A stretch of 64,000 nucleotides of DNA, taken from contig NZ_FOGE01000012.1 in assembly GCF_900111125.1 (NCBI RefSeq), positions 92,729-156,728 on the forward strand, written 5' to 3'. Numbering within the stretch: position 1 is the first letter of the stretch; each line of letters starts with the position of its first letter. This DNA is from Sphingobium sp. YR768 (GTDB lineage: Bacteria; Pseudomonadota; Alphaproteobacteria; Sphingomonadales; Sphingomonadaceae). This document shows positions 57,062-64,000 of the stretch, piece by piece. The translations under genes were made by a program, and so were the position numbers. The notes under the pieces are model-generated. The model saw nothing but the letters and a program-made list of their open reading frames with translations, was not told the DNA's origin and did not search any database.

Positions 57062-57958
57062 TTGATCAACAACCGGCAGGCCGGCCGCCGCAATCGCGGC
57101 CGGAACAACAATAATGGTCGTCCCAGTGGCAATAATAATCGGGGCGGTGGTGACAATGGCAACCGCATCGATAACCGCTCTCGCGGTAACGCCACCCAGC
57201 TTCTTGAGAAATACAAGAATATGGCCCGTGACGCGCAGATGGTCGGCGATCGTGTGAACGCCGAATATTATCTGCAATTTGCCGACCATTATTTCCGCGT
57301 GCTCGCCGACAATCGCGCGCGTCAGGAAGAACAGCAGCAGCGCTACCGTCCCCGTGATGAGAATTTCGACGAGGATGGCGACGATTTCGACAATGGCTAT
57401 GACGGCGGCGATGATTTCCGCACGGAACAGCCGGTCTATGATCGTGCCCCCCGAGAGCAAGCTTCACGTGAACAGGCCCCGCGCGAGCAGGCCTCCCGTG
57501 AACAGGATCGCCGTTCGGACGAAGGTCGTGACAACCGTGAAACGCGCGGTGAAGGCCGTGGCGATCGCGAAGCGCGTGACTATCGCGGCGATGTCCGCGA
57601 TGGCAACCGCAACAATGCGCGCCGTGACCGCCCCCGTCGGGATCGCTTCGTTGCGCAGGAAATGGGCGTAGAGGGACCGACCGGCAATCCGGCGCAGGAA
57701 CTGACGCCCGCGCCGCAGATCCAGCCCGAACCGATCGCCGCTCAGGCCGCGCCCGAAGCGGAAGCCGAAGCGCCCCGTCCGCGCCGTGGTCGTCCGCGCA
57801 AGGTTGCGGCTCCTGCCGAAACGGCCGAAGCCTTTGATGCGGCGGTCCTGCCGCCCTCGATCGCCCGCGCCGACAATGACGCCGAACCGGCGGCCGAGGA
57901 CGCGCCCAAGAAGCGTACTCGTCGCCCCCGCGCCGCGACAACCGAAGCCGCCGAATAA
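57062..57958 (+). CDS. DUF4167-domain protein with basic disordered tail
   Basis: A 298-residue protein that begins LINNRQAGRRNRGRNNNNGR, followed by the DUF4167 core (NATQLLEKYKNMARDAQMVG, then EYYLQFADHYFRVLADNRARQ, about 42-82). The rest is a long disordered region rich in Arg, Glu, Asp and Pro/Ala, with ASREQAPREQ repeats at about 135-150. The start is TTG at 57062, with AAGGAT seven bases upstream; no in-frame ATG follows immediately. The family occurs in Alphaproteobacteria and has a proposed RNA- or nucleoid-related role, but none is proven. A strong terminator follows. Confidence 0.88.
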   Translation: MINNRQAGRRNRGRNNNNGRPSGNNNRGGGDNGNRIDNRSRGNATQLLEKYKNMARDAQMVGDRVNAEYYLQFADHYFRVLADNRARQEEQQQRYRPRDENFDEDGDDFDNGYDGGDDFRTEQPVYDRAPREQASREQAPREQASREQDRRSDEGRDNRETRGEGRGDREARDYRGDVRDGNRNNARRDRPRRDRFVAQEMGVEGPTGNPAQELTPAPQIQPEPIAAQAAPEAEAEAPRPRRGRPRKVAAPAETAEAFDAAVLPPSIARADNDAEPAAEDAPKKRTRRPRAATTEAAE

Positions 57959-57976
57959 GCATTTCGGATCGGAAAG

Positions 57977-58012
57977 AAAAAAGGGACGGCGCCGATGCAC
58001 CGTCCCTTTTTT
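57977..58012 (+). terminator. Rho-independent terminator after DUF4167 gene
   Basis: A perfect 13-bp inverted repeat (aaaaaagggacgg / ccgtccctttttt) with a 10-base loop and a terminal T run. It starts 19 bases after the stop codon. Confidence 0.93.
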
Positions 58013-58076
58013 CATGCCTGCTTTCCAAGTCGAACGCGATCCGGCACAAGGTCTGCAAATCGCTGGAGAGTTATCG

Positions 58077-59537
58077 ATGAAAGCCGTGCGCCTGCTGCCC
58101 CTGCTGCTGACCGCCCTGCCCCTTTCGACCCCTGTTCCTCTTTTCGCTCAATCCCAGAATGCGACCGACCCGACCGGCGCGACCGCGCAGGGCGATGTCG
58201 CCGTCACCATTTACAATAACGGCCAGTCGCTGGTGCAGGACGACCGGCAACTGCCGGTGAAGGCGGGCCGCAACCGCATCGAATTTCCCGACGTGTCGGC
58301 CCGCATCCGGCCCGAAACCGTCAACCTCTCCGGCCCCGGCCTGTCCATCGTCGAACAGAATTTCGACTATGACCTCCTCTCCCCCGACAAGCTGATGGAC
58401 AAGGCGGTGGGTCAGGAGGTGACTCTGGTCCGCACCAATCCCGCCACCGGCGTCGAAACCCGCGAACGGGCGAAGATATTGGCGGCCAATGGCGGCATCG
58501 TGCTTCAGATCGGCGCCCGGATAGAGGTGCTGCGCGACGATGGCCTGCCGGTTCGCGTCATTTTCGATCGCGTACCGACCAATTTGCGCGCCCGCCCCAC
58601 CCTGTCGGTCACGGTCGAGGCGGCGCAGGGCGGGACGGTGCCGGCGCGCCTGTCCTACCTGACCCCCAATCTGGGCTGGACCGCCGATTATGTCGCCCTG
58701 TTCGACGCGGCCAAGGGGGCGATGGACATGCAGGGCTGGGTCACGCTTACCAACAATACGGGCACCAGCTTCACCGACGCGAAGACGATATTGGTGGCCG
58801 GCAATCCCGCCATGGGCGGCGGTCGCAATGGCCGGGGTGGTGGCAGTTGGTGGCAATATTCGGGCAGGGGCGGCAGCGGCGCTATCGATCAGGCCGGGAC
58901 CGAAAGCGGCCCGCGCGAACGGCTGGGCGACTATTATCTCTATCCCCTGCCCCAACGGACGACGATCGCCAACGCCCAGCAGAAGCAGGTTAGTTTTCTG
59001 GATGTGAAGGGCGCGCCGGCCCGTTCCACCTATGAATATGTCAATGGCTGGCTGGGCAGTGCGGCCGAACCGCAGAGCGCGTCGAGCGTGCTCAAATTCT
59101 CCACGAGCAAACAGGGTGGCCTGGGCGATCAACTCCCGGCGGGCACGATTCGCGTCTATATGCGCGATGCGCGGGGCGACCCGCAGTTCATCGGCGAAAA
59201 CAGCATCGATCATACACCCATGGGTTCCTCCATGGCGCTGCGCACCGGCGATGCCTTTGACGTGAAGGTCCGCCCCACCGTGGAGCAGCGGACGAAGAAG
59301 GGTGGTGCGCGCTGGGAAACGAAGATGCGCTACACCCTCACAAACGCACGGCCCGAAGCGGTGACGATCGATCTGGCGCAACAGGGGCTGTGGGGCGACA
59401 CCCGCGTCACCGCGCAGACGGTCGGCGGTCAGCCGCTGGAGGGCAAGCGTATTTCCGCTGATCGGATCGAATGGAGCGTCCCGGTTCCGGCGAACGGATC
59501 GGTCGACCTCAACGTCACCTTCGATTCGCGCTATTGA
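58077..59537 (+). CDS. Exported DUF4139 protein (first of tandem pair)
   Basis: A 486-residue protein. The ATG at 58077 has CTGGAGAG upstream and starts a signal peptide (LLPLLLTALPLSTPVPLFAQ, about 6-25). The body has the DUF4139 pattern: VAVTIYNNGQSLVQDDRQLP (about 40-59), ARLSYLTPNLGWTADYVALFDAAKGAMDMQGWVTLTNNTG (about 188-227) and a C-terminal NARPEAVTIDLAQQG region. The DUF4139 family is found in exported proteins of bacteria and in eukaryotic relatives, without a firm function. A weakly conserved Gly/Arg-rich segment (about 242-268) lies in the middle. The next DUF4139 gene begins 13 bp later. Confidence 0.85.
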   Translation: MKAVRLLPLLLTALPLSTPVPLFAQSQNATDPTGATAQGDVAVTIYNNGQSLVQDDRQLPVKAGRNRIEFPDVSARIRPETVNLSGPGLSIVEQNFDYDLLSPDKLMDKAVGQEVTLVRTNPATGVETRERAKILAANGGIVLQIGARIEVLRDDGLPVRVIFDRVPTNLRARPTLSVTVEAAQGGTVPARLSYLTPNLGWTADYVALFDAAKGAMDMQGWVTLTNNTGTSFTDAKTILVAGNPAMGGGRNGRGGGSWWQYSGRGGSGAIDQAGTESGPRERLGDYYLYPLPQRTTIANAQQKQVSFLDVKGAPARSTYEYVNGWLGSAAEPQSASSVLKFSTSKQGGLGDQLPAGTIRVYMRDARGDPQFIGENSIDHTPMGSSMALRTGDAFDVKVRPTVEQRTKKGGARWETKMRYTLTNARPEAVTIDLAQQGLWGDTRVTAQTVGGQPLEGKRISADRIEWSVPVPANGSVDLNVTFDSRY

Positions 59538-59550
59538 TCGGTCGGGCCCG

Positions 59551-61113
59551 ATGCCGCGCATCCTTGCCCTGTTGCTCCTGCTTTGCGTCTGCCTCGCCCC
59601 GGCGCAGGCGAGCACGGTCATCTCGACCAAAGCCGATTCGGTATCCGTCACCGTCTATCGCCAGCCGGGCCATGCGAAGGGGGCGATCGATCGCAACTGG
59701 CCGGGCGGATATGCGCTCATCACCGAAAGTCGCACCGTCGACCTGCCACAAGGAGAATCGACCGTCCGATTCGAAGGCGTCGCCGAAGGGCTGATGCCCG
59801 AAACGGCAGTGCTATCCGGCATGCCCCATGGCGTGCGGGAAAAGAATCGCGACGCGCGCCTTCTCTCCCCCGCCGGTCTGGTGGATGCCTATTTGAAGCG
59901 CAGCGTCACTCTGCACCGCACCGACCGCAAGACCGGCAAGGTGACGGAGCAGGATGCGATCATCAGCGCCGGGCCGAATGGCGGCGTCATCGTCCAGACG
60001 GCGCAGGGCTATGAAGCGCTGGGGTGCAGCGGCCTGCCCGAACGGATGCTCTATCCACAGGCGCCCGCCGACCTTTCCCCCCGCCCGACCCTGTCGGTGA
60101 TCGCGAGCAGCGACCGGCCGACCCGCGTGACCCTGCAACTCACTTATCTCGCCGAAGGGTTCGACTGGGCGGCCAATTATGTCGCGGACATGCATGATGA
60201 TGGCAAGGCGATCGACCTCATAGCCTGGCTGACCGTCGCCAATGGCGGCGTCACCGGCTTTCCCGATGCGCGCCTGTCGGTGATCGCGGGGCAGCCTAAC
60301 AAGCAGCGGCGCGGCGCGCAGGCGCGCCCGACCGGCGGGCCGCTGCATCTGCAATGCTGGCCGATGGACATTACCAGCACCCATCCCAGTTGGGCGCTGT
60401 TCCCGGTGGAGATGCCCGCGCCGCCGCTGATGATGGCAACGCCGTTGGAGGATGTGGTCGTTACGGGGCAACGAGCGACCGTGCGCAGGGCGCGAATGGA
60501 GGCAGCTCTTCCTGCACCACCACCGCCGCCCCCTCCCCCGCCGCCTCCCGAGGATGTCGGCGACCTCAAACTCTATCGCGTGCCCGTCAGCGTCGATGTC
60601 GCCGCCAATGGCCAGAAGCAGGTCGCCTTGCTGCGCCAACCCGATGTGAAGGTGGAGCGTCTCTATGCCGCGTCCATCTATGGCCCCACCGGCGAGTCCC
60701 AGCCGATGATTTTGCGGCTACGCGTCCAGAACCGGAAGGAAGATGGCCTCGGCCTGCCCATGCCATCGGGTCAGGTGGCGGTGTTCGAACAGGTCGACGC
60801 CATGCGCCTGCTCGCGGGCGAAGCCGATATCGGCGACAAGGCAGAGGGCGAACGCGTTGATTATGACATTGCGTCCAGTGCCGACGTCCGCATCAACGCG
60901 CGCTTCACAGGCACGTCAGACAAGACGCGCGAATGGACGCTCACGCTCAGCAACGCCCGCCCCTTCGCCATCACCGCCGAAGTGACCATCCCCCACATTA
61001 TCGACCCGCGCCCCACCGATATGGAACGGCGCGGCGATAGCTGGATTTGGCGCGTCACCGTGCCAGCCAATGAGTCGATCGACTATGCCTATGTGGAAAG
61101 GTGGCGGCGTTAG
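59551..61113 (+). CDS. Exported DUF4139 protein (second), with TonB-box-like motif and polyproline
   Basis: A 520-residue protein with signal peptide ILALLLLLCVCLAPAQAS (about 4-21). It follows the same DUF4139 plan: VSVTVYRQPGH (about 31), then QLTYLAEGFDWAANYVADMHDDGKAIDLIAWLTVANGG (about 195-232). A central insert contains DVVVTGQR (residues 301-308), which resembles the TonB-box/plug start of sphingomonad receptors, followed by RRARMEAALPA and eleven consecutive Pro (323-333). The remainder repeats the family's beta-rich C-terminus, ending DYAYVERWRR. It overlaps the convergent yciA gene by 4 bp. The function is unknown. Confidence 0.83.
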   Translation: MPRILALLLLLCVCLAPAQASTVISTKADSVSVTVYRQPGHAKGAIDRNWPGGYALITESRTVDLPQGESTVRFEGVAEGLMPETAVLSGMPHGVREKNRDARLLSPAGLVDAYLKRSVTLHRTDRKTGKVTEQDAIISAGPNGGVIVQTAQGYEALGCSGLPERMLYPQAPADLSPRPTLSVIASSDRPTRVTLQLTYLAEGFDWAANYVADMHDDGKAIDLIAWLTVANGGVTGFPDARLSVIAGQPNKQRRGAQARPTGGPLHLQCWPMDITSTHPSWALFPVEMPAPPLMMATPLEDVVVTGQRATVRRARMEAALPAPPPPPPPPPPPEDVGDLKLYRVPVSVDVAANGQKQVALLRQPDVKVERLYAASIYGPTGESQPMILRLRVQNRKEDGLGLPMPSGQVAVFEQVDAMRLLAGEADIGDKAEGERVDYDIASSADVRINARFTGTSDKTREWTLTLSNARPFAITAEVTIPHIIDPRPTDMERRGDSWIWRVTVPANESIDYAYVERWRR

Positions 61114-61484
61114 ATCACCGGCAACGGCCGTGGCCGGTGATTCGCATCCAGCGCCACGAATGTGTAGACGCCGTTGGTCAGTTCCACTTCCTCGCAATCG
61201 CGTCCGCGTGTCGCCACCACCTCGATCCGGATCGAAACCGATGTGCGGCCGCGCCGCTCTTCGGTCGCATAGACGGATACGATATCGCCCAGCAGGATTG
61301 GCGTGATGAACTTCATGCTCTCGATCGCTACCGTCGCCACCGCGCCCTGTGCGATTCGATAGGCGACGATACCGCCGGCAATATCCATCTGGCTCAGCAC
61401 CCAGCCGCCGAAGATATGGCCATTGGCGTTGATATCCGACAATTGCGGCATCACCCGCAAAATCACTTCGCCCCGTTCAGTCAT
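61110..61484 (-). CDS. YciA-type acyl-CoA thioesterase (hotdog fold)
   Basis: A 124-residue single hotdog domain. It has the YciA pattern SDINANGHIFGGWVLSQMDIAGG (about 16-38), IESMKFITPILLGDIVSVYA (about 54-73) and GVYTFVALD near the end, with the catalytic Asp in LSQMDIA. YciA enzymes hydrolyse short- to medium-chain acyl-CoAs in the cytoplasm. It overlaps the upstream membrane-protein gene by 8 bp (61477-61484), so the two are co-translated. It lies convergently on the DUF4139 gene with a 4-bp overlap. Confidence 0.93.
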   Translation of the reverse strand: MTERGEVILRVMPQLSDINANGHIFGGWVLSQMDIAGGIVAYRIAQGAVATVAIESMKFITPILLGDIVSVYATEERRGRTSVSIRIEVVATRGRDCEEVELTNGVYTFVALDANHRPRPLPVI

Positions 61485-61776
61485 CCAGTGGCACCTCGTC
61501 CTTCAATCGGTCCATCACCTGCTCGTCATGCCCGGTCCCGTTCGACAGGAAGGCAAGCGCCATCAGCCCCGTCCCCAGCATGAAGGTCAGCCATACGCCC
61601 AGCACCGTGGCAATCACCATGTGAATCGGCAGCGAACCTACTCGCCAATAGAGATAGGTCAGCGCCAACCCGACGCAGCTCGCCCCGCCCAGCGCCATCC
61701 ACAGCATGATGCGCCGAAACCGCCCCCATGCGGTGGCGGCAATCTGTGGATCATCCAGAGCCTGCTTGCGCGTCAT
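61477..61776 (-). CDS. Small two-helix membrane protein, unknown function
   Basis: A 99-residue protein with two hydrophobic segments (about 24-45, IMLWMALGGASCVGLALTYLYW, and about 52-78, MVIATVLGVWLTFMLGTGLMALAFL) and a charged C-terminus (DEQVMDRLKDEVPLDD). The preceding LDDPQIAATAWGRFRR may be cytosolic. I do not recognise a named family with confidence. Overlap by 8 bp with yciA implies linked expression; overlap with a neighbour is the strongest sign that it is real. Confidence 0.75.
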   Translation of the reverse strand: MTRKQALDDPQIAATAWGRFRRIMLWMALGGASCVGLALTYLYWRVGSLPIHMVIATVLGVWLTFMLGTGLMALAFLSNGTGHDEQVMDRLKDEVPLDD

Positions 61777-61858
61777 CTCTTTTCATTGGGCTGCGAAAGT
61801 GGGATCATCAAGCGCCCGGACAAAAAATGATTTGCGGCGGAAAAAGGAGAGAGCAGCC

Positions 61859-62287
61859 ATGAGCATCGCAGCGATTTTGCAGCGCAAGGGAAGCGACGTC
61901 ATACAGGTGCAGCCTACCGACAGCCTGCTCTCCGTCGTCAAATTGCTGGCGGGGCAGCGAATCGGGTGCGTGCCCGTGGTCGAGGATGGCCGGGTGGTCG
62001 GTATATTTTCCGAACGCGATCTGGTTCACCGTATCGCGCTCGATGGCGCGGAGGCGCTCGACCATAGCGTGGCCGATGTCATGACCGCCCCTGCCATTAC
62101 CATCGATCAGGATACGCCAGTGATCCACAGCCTGTCGCTGATGACGAAGCGGCGCATCCGCCATCTGCCGGTCGTCGTGGATGGCGCGCTGGTCGGCATG
62201 ATCTCGATCGGCGATCTCGTCAAATTTCGCATCGACAGCATCGAATCGGAAGCCGCCTCGCTTCGCGACTATATCCAGACGGCTTGA
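61859..62287 (+). CDS. CBS-domain protein
   Basis: A 142-residue protein built of two CBS motifs: VIQVQPTDSLLSVVKLLAGQRIGCVPVVEDGRVVGIFSERDLVHRI (about 14-59) and VADVMTAPAITIDQDTPVIHSLSLMTKRRIRHLPVVVDGALVGMISIGDLV (about 68-118). AAAAAGGAGAG precedes the ATG. Such stand-alone proteins bind AMP, ATP or other nucleotides and act as energy-sensing regulators. No partner domain is attached. The gene is isolated between divergent and convergent neighbours. Confidence 0.9.
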   Translation: MSIAAILQRKGSDVIQVQPTDSLLSVVKLLAGQRIGCVPVVEDGRVVGIFSERDLVHRIALDGAEALDHSVADVMTAPAITIDQDTPVIHSLSLMTKRRIRHLPVVVDGALVGMISIGDLVKFRIDSIESEAASLRDYIQTA

Positions 62288-62306
62288 TGCCCAATCCGCC
62301 GTCGGT

Positions 62307-63794
62307 TCAGGCGGAAGCCTGGGCCGGCGGCGTGCGACGGATCACCAGCGCGACCAGTTCCTTCAGCGTTTCTCTCGCGCACAGCAGCAGCGCGCCGAGG
62401 AAGGCGATGCCGCCCACCGGCACCAGCACGCCCAGCCGGATCGGCGCGACCAGCGGCGGCAGCAGCCGATCGACCGCCATCACCACCCCGGCCATCAACA
62501 GGGAGCAGCCCAGCCCCGGCGCCGCGGCGCGAATCAGGTCCACGGCGCGCAATCCCATCGGCCCGCCGGCGAGTCGCGCCGTCACCGCGGTGAGGATCGG
62601 AAAGGCGATCAGCCAGGCCCAGGCAAGCCCGATCGCGCCGACCTGAATCCCGATCAGGAAGGCAGCGGGCATCAGCACCGCGCCGACCGCGGCGACGCGC
62701 GCCGTGGTGCCGGGGCGGCCCAGCGCATTGCTCACCGGCGCGAACATCACCTGCACCGTCATGAACGGCATGGCGAGCGCGAGAATCGCAACGAAGGGCG
62801 CCATCTCCAGCCATTTCTGCCCGAACAATGTCTCGACCAGCGGCTCGGCCGTCACCGCCATCCCCAGATAGATGGGGCAGGTCAGCAGCAGCAGCAGCTT
62901 TACGGCTTTGCAGAAGGACCAGGCGACCCGGCTCACATCCTGCTGCATCCGGGCATAGGCAGGGAAGGCGACATCATTGAGCGGCGGCACGAACTTGCTG
63001 ACGAAAATCTGGGTCAGGAACAGGGCCTCGGCATAGAGGCCCAGTTGGTGTGGATGCAGCACGCGGCCGCCGATGAAGATGTCTGCCTGGCTCTGCACGA
63101 TCCAGAATAGCTGCCCGCCCAGCAAGGATGCGCCATAGGCGACCATCGCGCCGGTCCCGCGAAAATCGAAAGTGGGAATCGGCCGGAACCCGGTCGCCAG
63201 CACATAACCGGCTGCCTTGACCCAGAAACCGGTGATCGGCGCCCATACCAAAGTCCATACGCCCCAGCCGGACAGCGCGCCGGTCAGCGCGACCCCGGCG
63301 GAGGCCAGCGCGGCGATCAGATTGACCAGCGCCGGCCGTTTGAAGTCCAGCGCCCGCCCCATGATGGCTTCGGGGACGGAGAGAAAGGGCGTGGACAGAT
63401 AGAGGAGGGCCTGCACCCGCAGCAGTTGCGCAACCATCGGCTGGTCATAATAGTCCGCCGCCAGCGGTGCGATGGCCAGTTGCAGCAAGGCAAGGCCGCC
63501 ATTCAGCAACAGCATGATGGTGAAGGCCTGCCGCAACCGGTGCGGTTCCACCTTGTCGGACTGCACCAGCGCGCTCACCAGCCCATAGCCGTTCAGGAAG
63601 GTGGCGAAGTTCAATATCACCTGGGTCATGGCGAACAGGCCATAATCTTTGGGATCGAGCAGGCGTATGACGGCCAGCGTCACCACCCAGCTCATCATCT
63701 GCGATACGATCTGGCTGCCCGACCGCCAGAAGATCGCACTCCTTATGCGCGCGCCGAAACCCGCATCATTCGCGTCGGCATCCTGCAATCCCAT
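62307..63794 (-). CDS. Wzx/flippase-like polysaccharide translocase
   Basis: A 495-residue membrane protein with about 12-14 predicted hydrophobic helices. It has the MATE/PST-type opening SAIFWRSGSQIVSQMMSWVVTLAVIRLLDPKDYGLFAMTQVI (about 13-54) and LGLYAEALFLTQIFVSKFVPP in the middle, matching Wzx/RfbX-like flippases that move lipid-linked glycans across the inner membrane. The start at 63794 has a GGGGA site 5 bases upstream; an in-frame Met at 63923 would add residues without membrane character. No glycosyltransferase is adjacent in the window. It diverges from the promoter at the right edge. Confidence 0.88.
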   Translation of the reverse strand: MGLQDADANDAGFGARIRSAIFWRSGSQIVSQMMSWVVTLAVIRLLDPKDYGLFAMTQVILNFATFLNGYGLVSALVQSDKVEPHRLRQAFTIMLLLNGGLALLQLAIAPLAADYYDQPMVAQLLRVQALLYLSTPFLSVPEAIMGRALDFKRPALVNLIAALASAGVALTGALSGWGVWTLVWAPITGFWVKAAGYVLATGFRPIPTFDFRGTGAMVAYGASLLGGQLFWIVQSQADIFIGGRVLHPHQLGLYAEALFLTQIFVSKFVPPLNDVAFPAYARMQQDVSRVAWSFCKAVKLLLLLTCPIYLGMAVTAEPLVETLFGQKWLEMAPFVAILALAMPFMTVQVMFAPVSNALGRPGTTARVAAVGAVLMPAAFLIGIQVGAIGLAWAWLIAFPILTAVTARLAGGPMGLRAVDLIRAAAPGLGCSLLMAGVVMAVDRLLPPLVAPIRLGVLVPVGGIAFLGALLLCARETLKELVALVIRRTPPAQASA

Positions 63795-63885
63795 TCGATC
63801 CCCATTCTCTGTGCGCCAAAGCGCTGCAGGATCGGTTGTAGCGGCTAACCCCCAAAAAAATGTGAAACAAAATTGCAAAAAGGGT

Positions 63886-63914
63886 TTGACGGTTTTGGCT
63901 GACGCATCTAGAGG
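63886..63914 (+). promoter_or_regulatory. Strong sigma70-type promoter, probably of an rRNA or tRNA unit beyond the edge
   Basis: TTGACG (63886-63891) and TAGAGG (63909-63914) are separated by exactly 17 bases. An A/T-rich UP-like stretch (aaaaaaatgtgaaacaaaattgcaaaaa, 63854-63881) lies upstream. A leader hairpin follows (ggcgct / agcgcc, 63931-63952). No gene is visible before the window ends, so the transcript is unidentified; rRNA is inferred. Confidence 0.55.
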
Positions 63915-64000
63915 GCTTTTCACCGGACGGGGCGCTGCCAGCAGGGAGCGCCTGGGACGGTCGCCAACATAGACGGGATGCCGCTCCCCTGGAAGTAGTT

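Noticed and set aside
57460..57475. parS-like AGCTTCACGTGAACAG in the DUF4167 gene
   Set aside because: Only 11 of 16 positions match, and it lies in a repeated coding segment (ASREQ/APREQ). I do not count it as parS.

Overview
The window is GC-rich, densely packed chromosomal DNA from an alphaproteobacterium, most likely a member of the Sphingomonadaceae (Sphingobium/Sphingomonas-like). The lineage call is inference. It rests on a long TonB-dependent receptor, a DUF4167 gene, tandem DUF4139 proteins, a ligase-associated Lhr helicase and PdeM, and the block mnmE-mnmG-rsmG-parA-parB. I see no insertion sequence, prophage, CRISPR array, tRNA or complete rRNA gene. Nearly all genes are housekeeping or envelope genes.

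Layout. 1-6.3 kb: truncated trhO, pdeM, a TonB-dependent receptor, a YggS-type PLP protein, a degenerate ThiE-like protein and a HAD phosphatase. 6.4-10 kb: an Mla-type lipid-transport operon (STAS-permease fusion, ATPase, MCE protein, PqiC-like lipoprotein). 10-12.6 kb: pepN. 12.7-18.5 kb: the leftward cluster small gene-mnmE-mnmG-rsmG-parA-parB, with three parS sites. 18.7-23.6 kb: dienelactone hydrolase and quinone oxidoreductase, a SAM methyltransferase, a TerC-family membrane protein and rho. 23.9-33.1 kb: tandem retropepsin-like protein, PBP1a, msrB, holA, lptE, a DUF1796-like gene that looks inserted, leuS and a DUF3576 lipoprotein. 33.3-41.8 kb: several exported proteins of unknown role, a 2-hydroxyacid dehydrogenase/Cys-Met PLP enzyme pair, Lhr helicase, a Tat-exported DJ-1/PfpI protein, a lipoprotein and tagI; two further parS sites lie here. 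41.8-49.7 kb: gyrB, an SH3-like lipoprotein, DUF1993, a secreted beta-propeller, the yczE/yczR divergon and ppa. 49.7-56.7 kb: M61 peptidase, alginate-export-type porin, hisS, prfA, an unknown gene and prmC. 57-64 kb: DUF4167, two DUF4139 proteins, YciA-type thioesterase, a small membrane protein, a CBS protein and a Wzx-like flippase. The right edge carries a strong promoter that looks like an rRNA or tRNA promoter.

How it fits together. ParA, ParB and five parS-like sites within about 27 kb, plus gyrB, rho, leuS, holA and mnmEG-rsmG, indicate that this segment lies near the chromosome replication origin. The origin itself was not found. Translation and tRNA modification (trhO, mnmE, mnmG, rsmG, hisS, leuS, prfA, prmC) and envelope maintenance (Mla-type system, lptE, PBP1a, flippase, porins) dominate.

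I did not find an obvious new defence or biosynthetic system. The items most worth following up are the parS distribution, including two sites that encode the same peptide in unrelated proteins; an unknown TTG-start gene coupled between prfA and prmC; a TonB-box-like motif next to polyproline inside a DUF4139 protein; an atypical G4 motif in MnmE; the low-GC DUF1796 islet; the split lhr/pdeM pair; and several palindromes and repeats.
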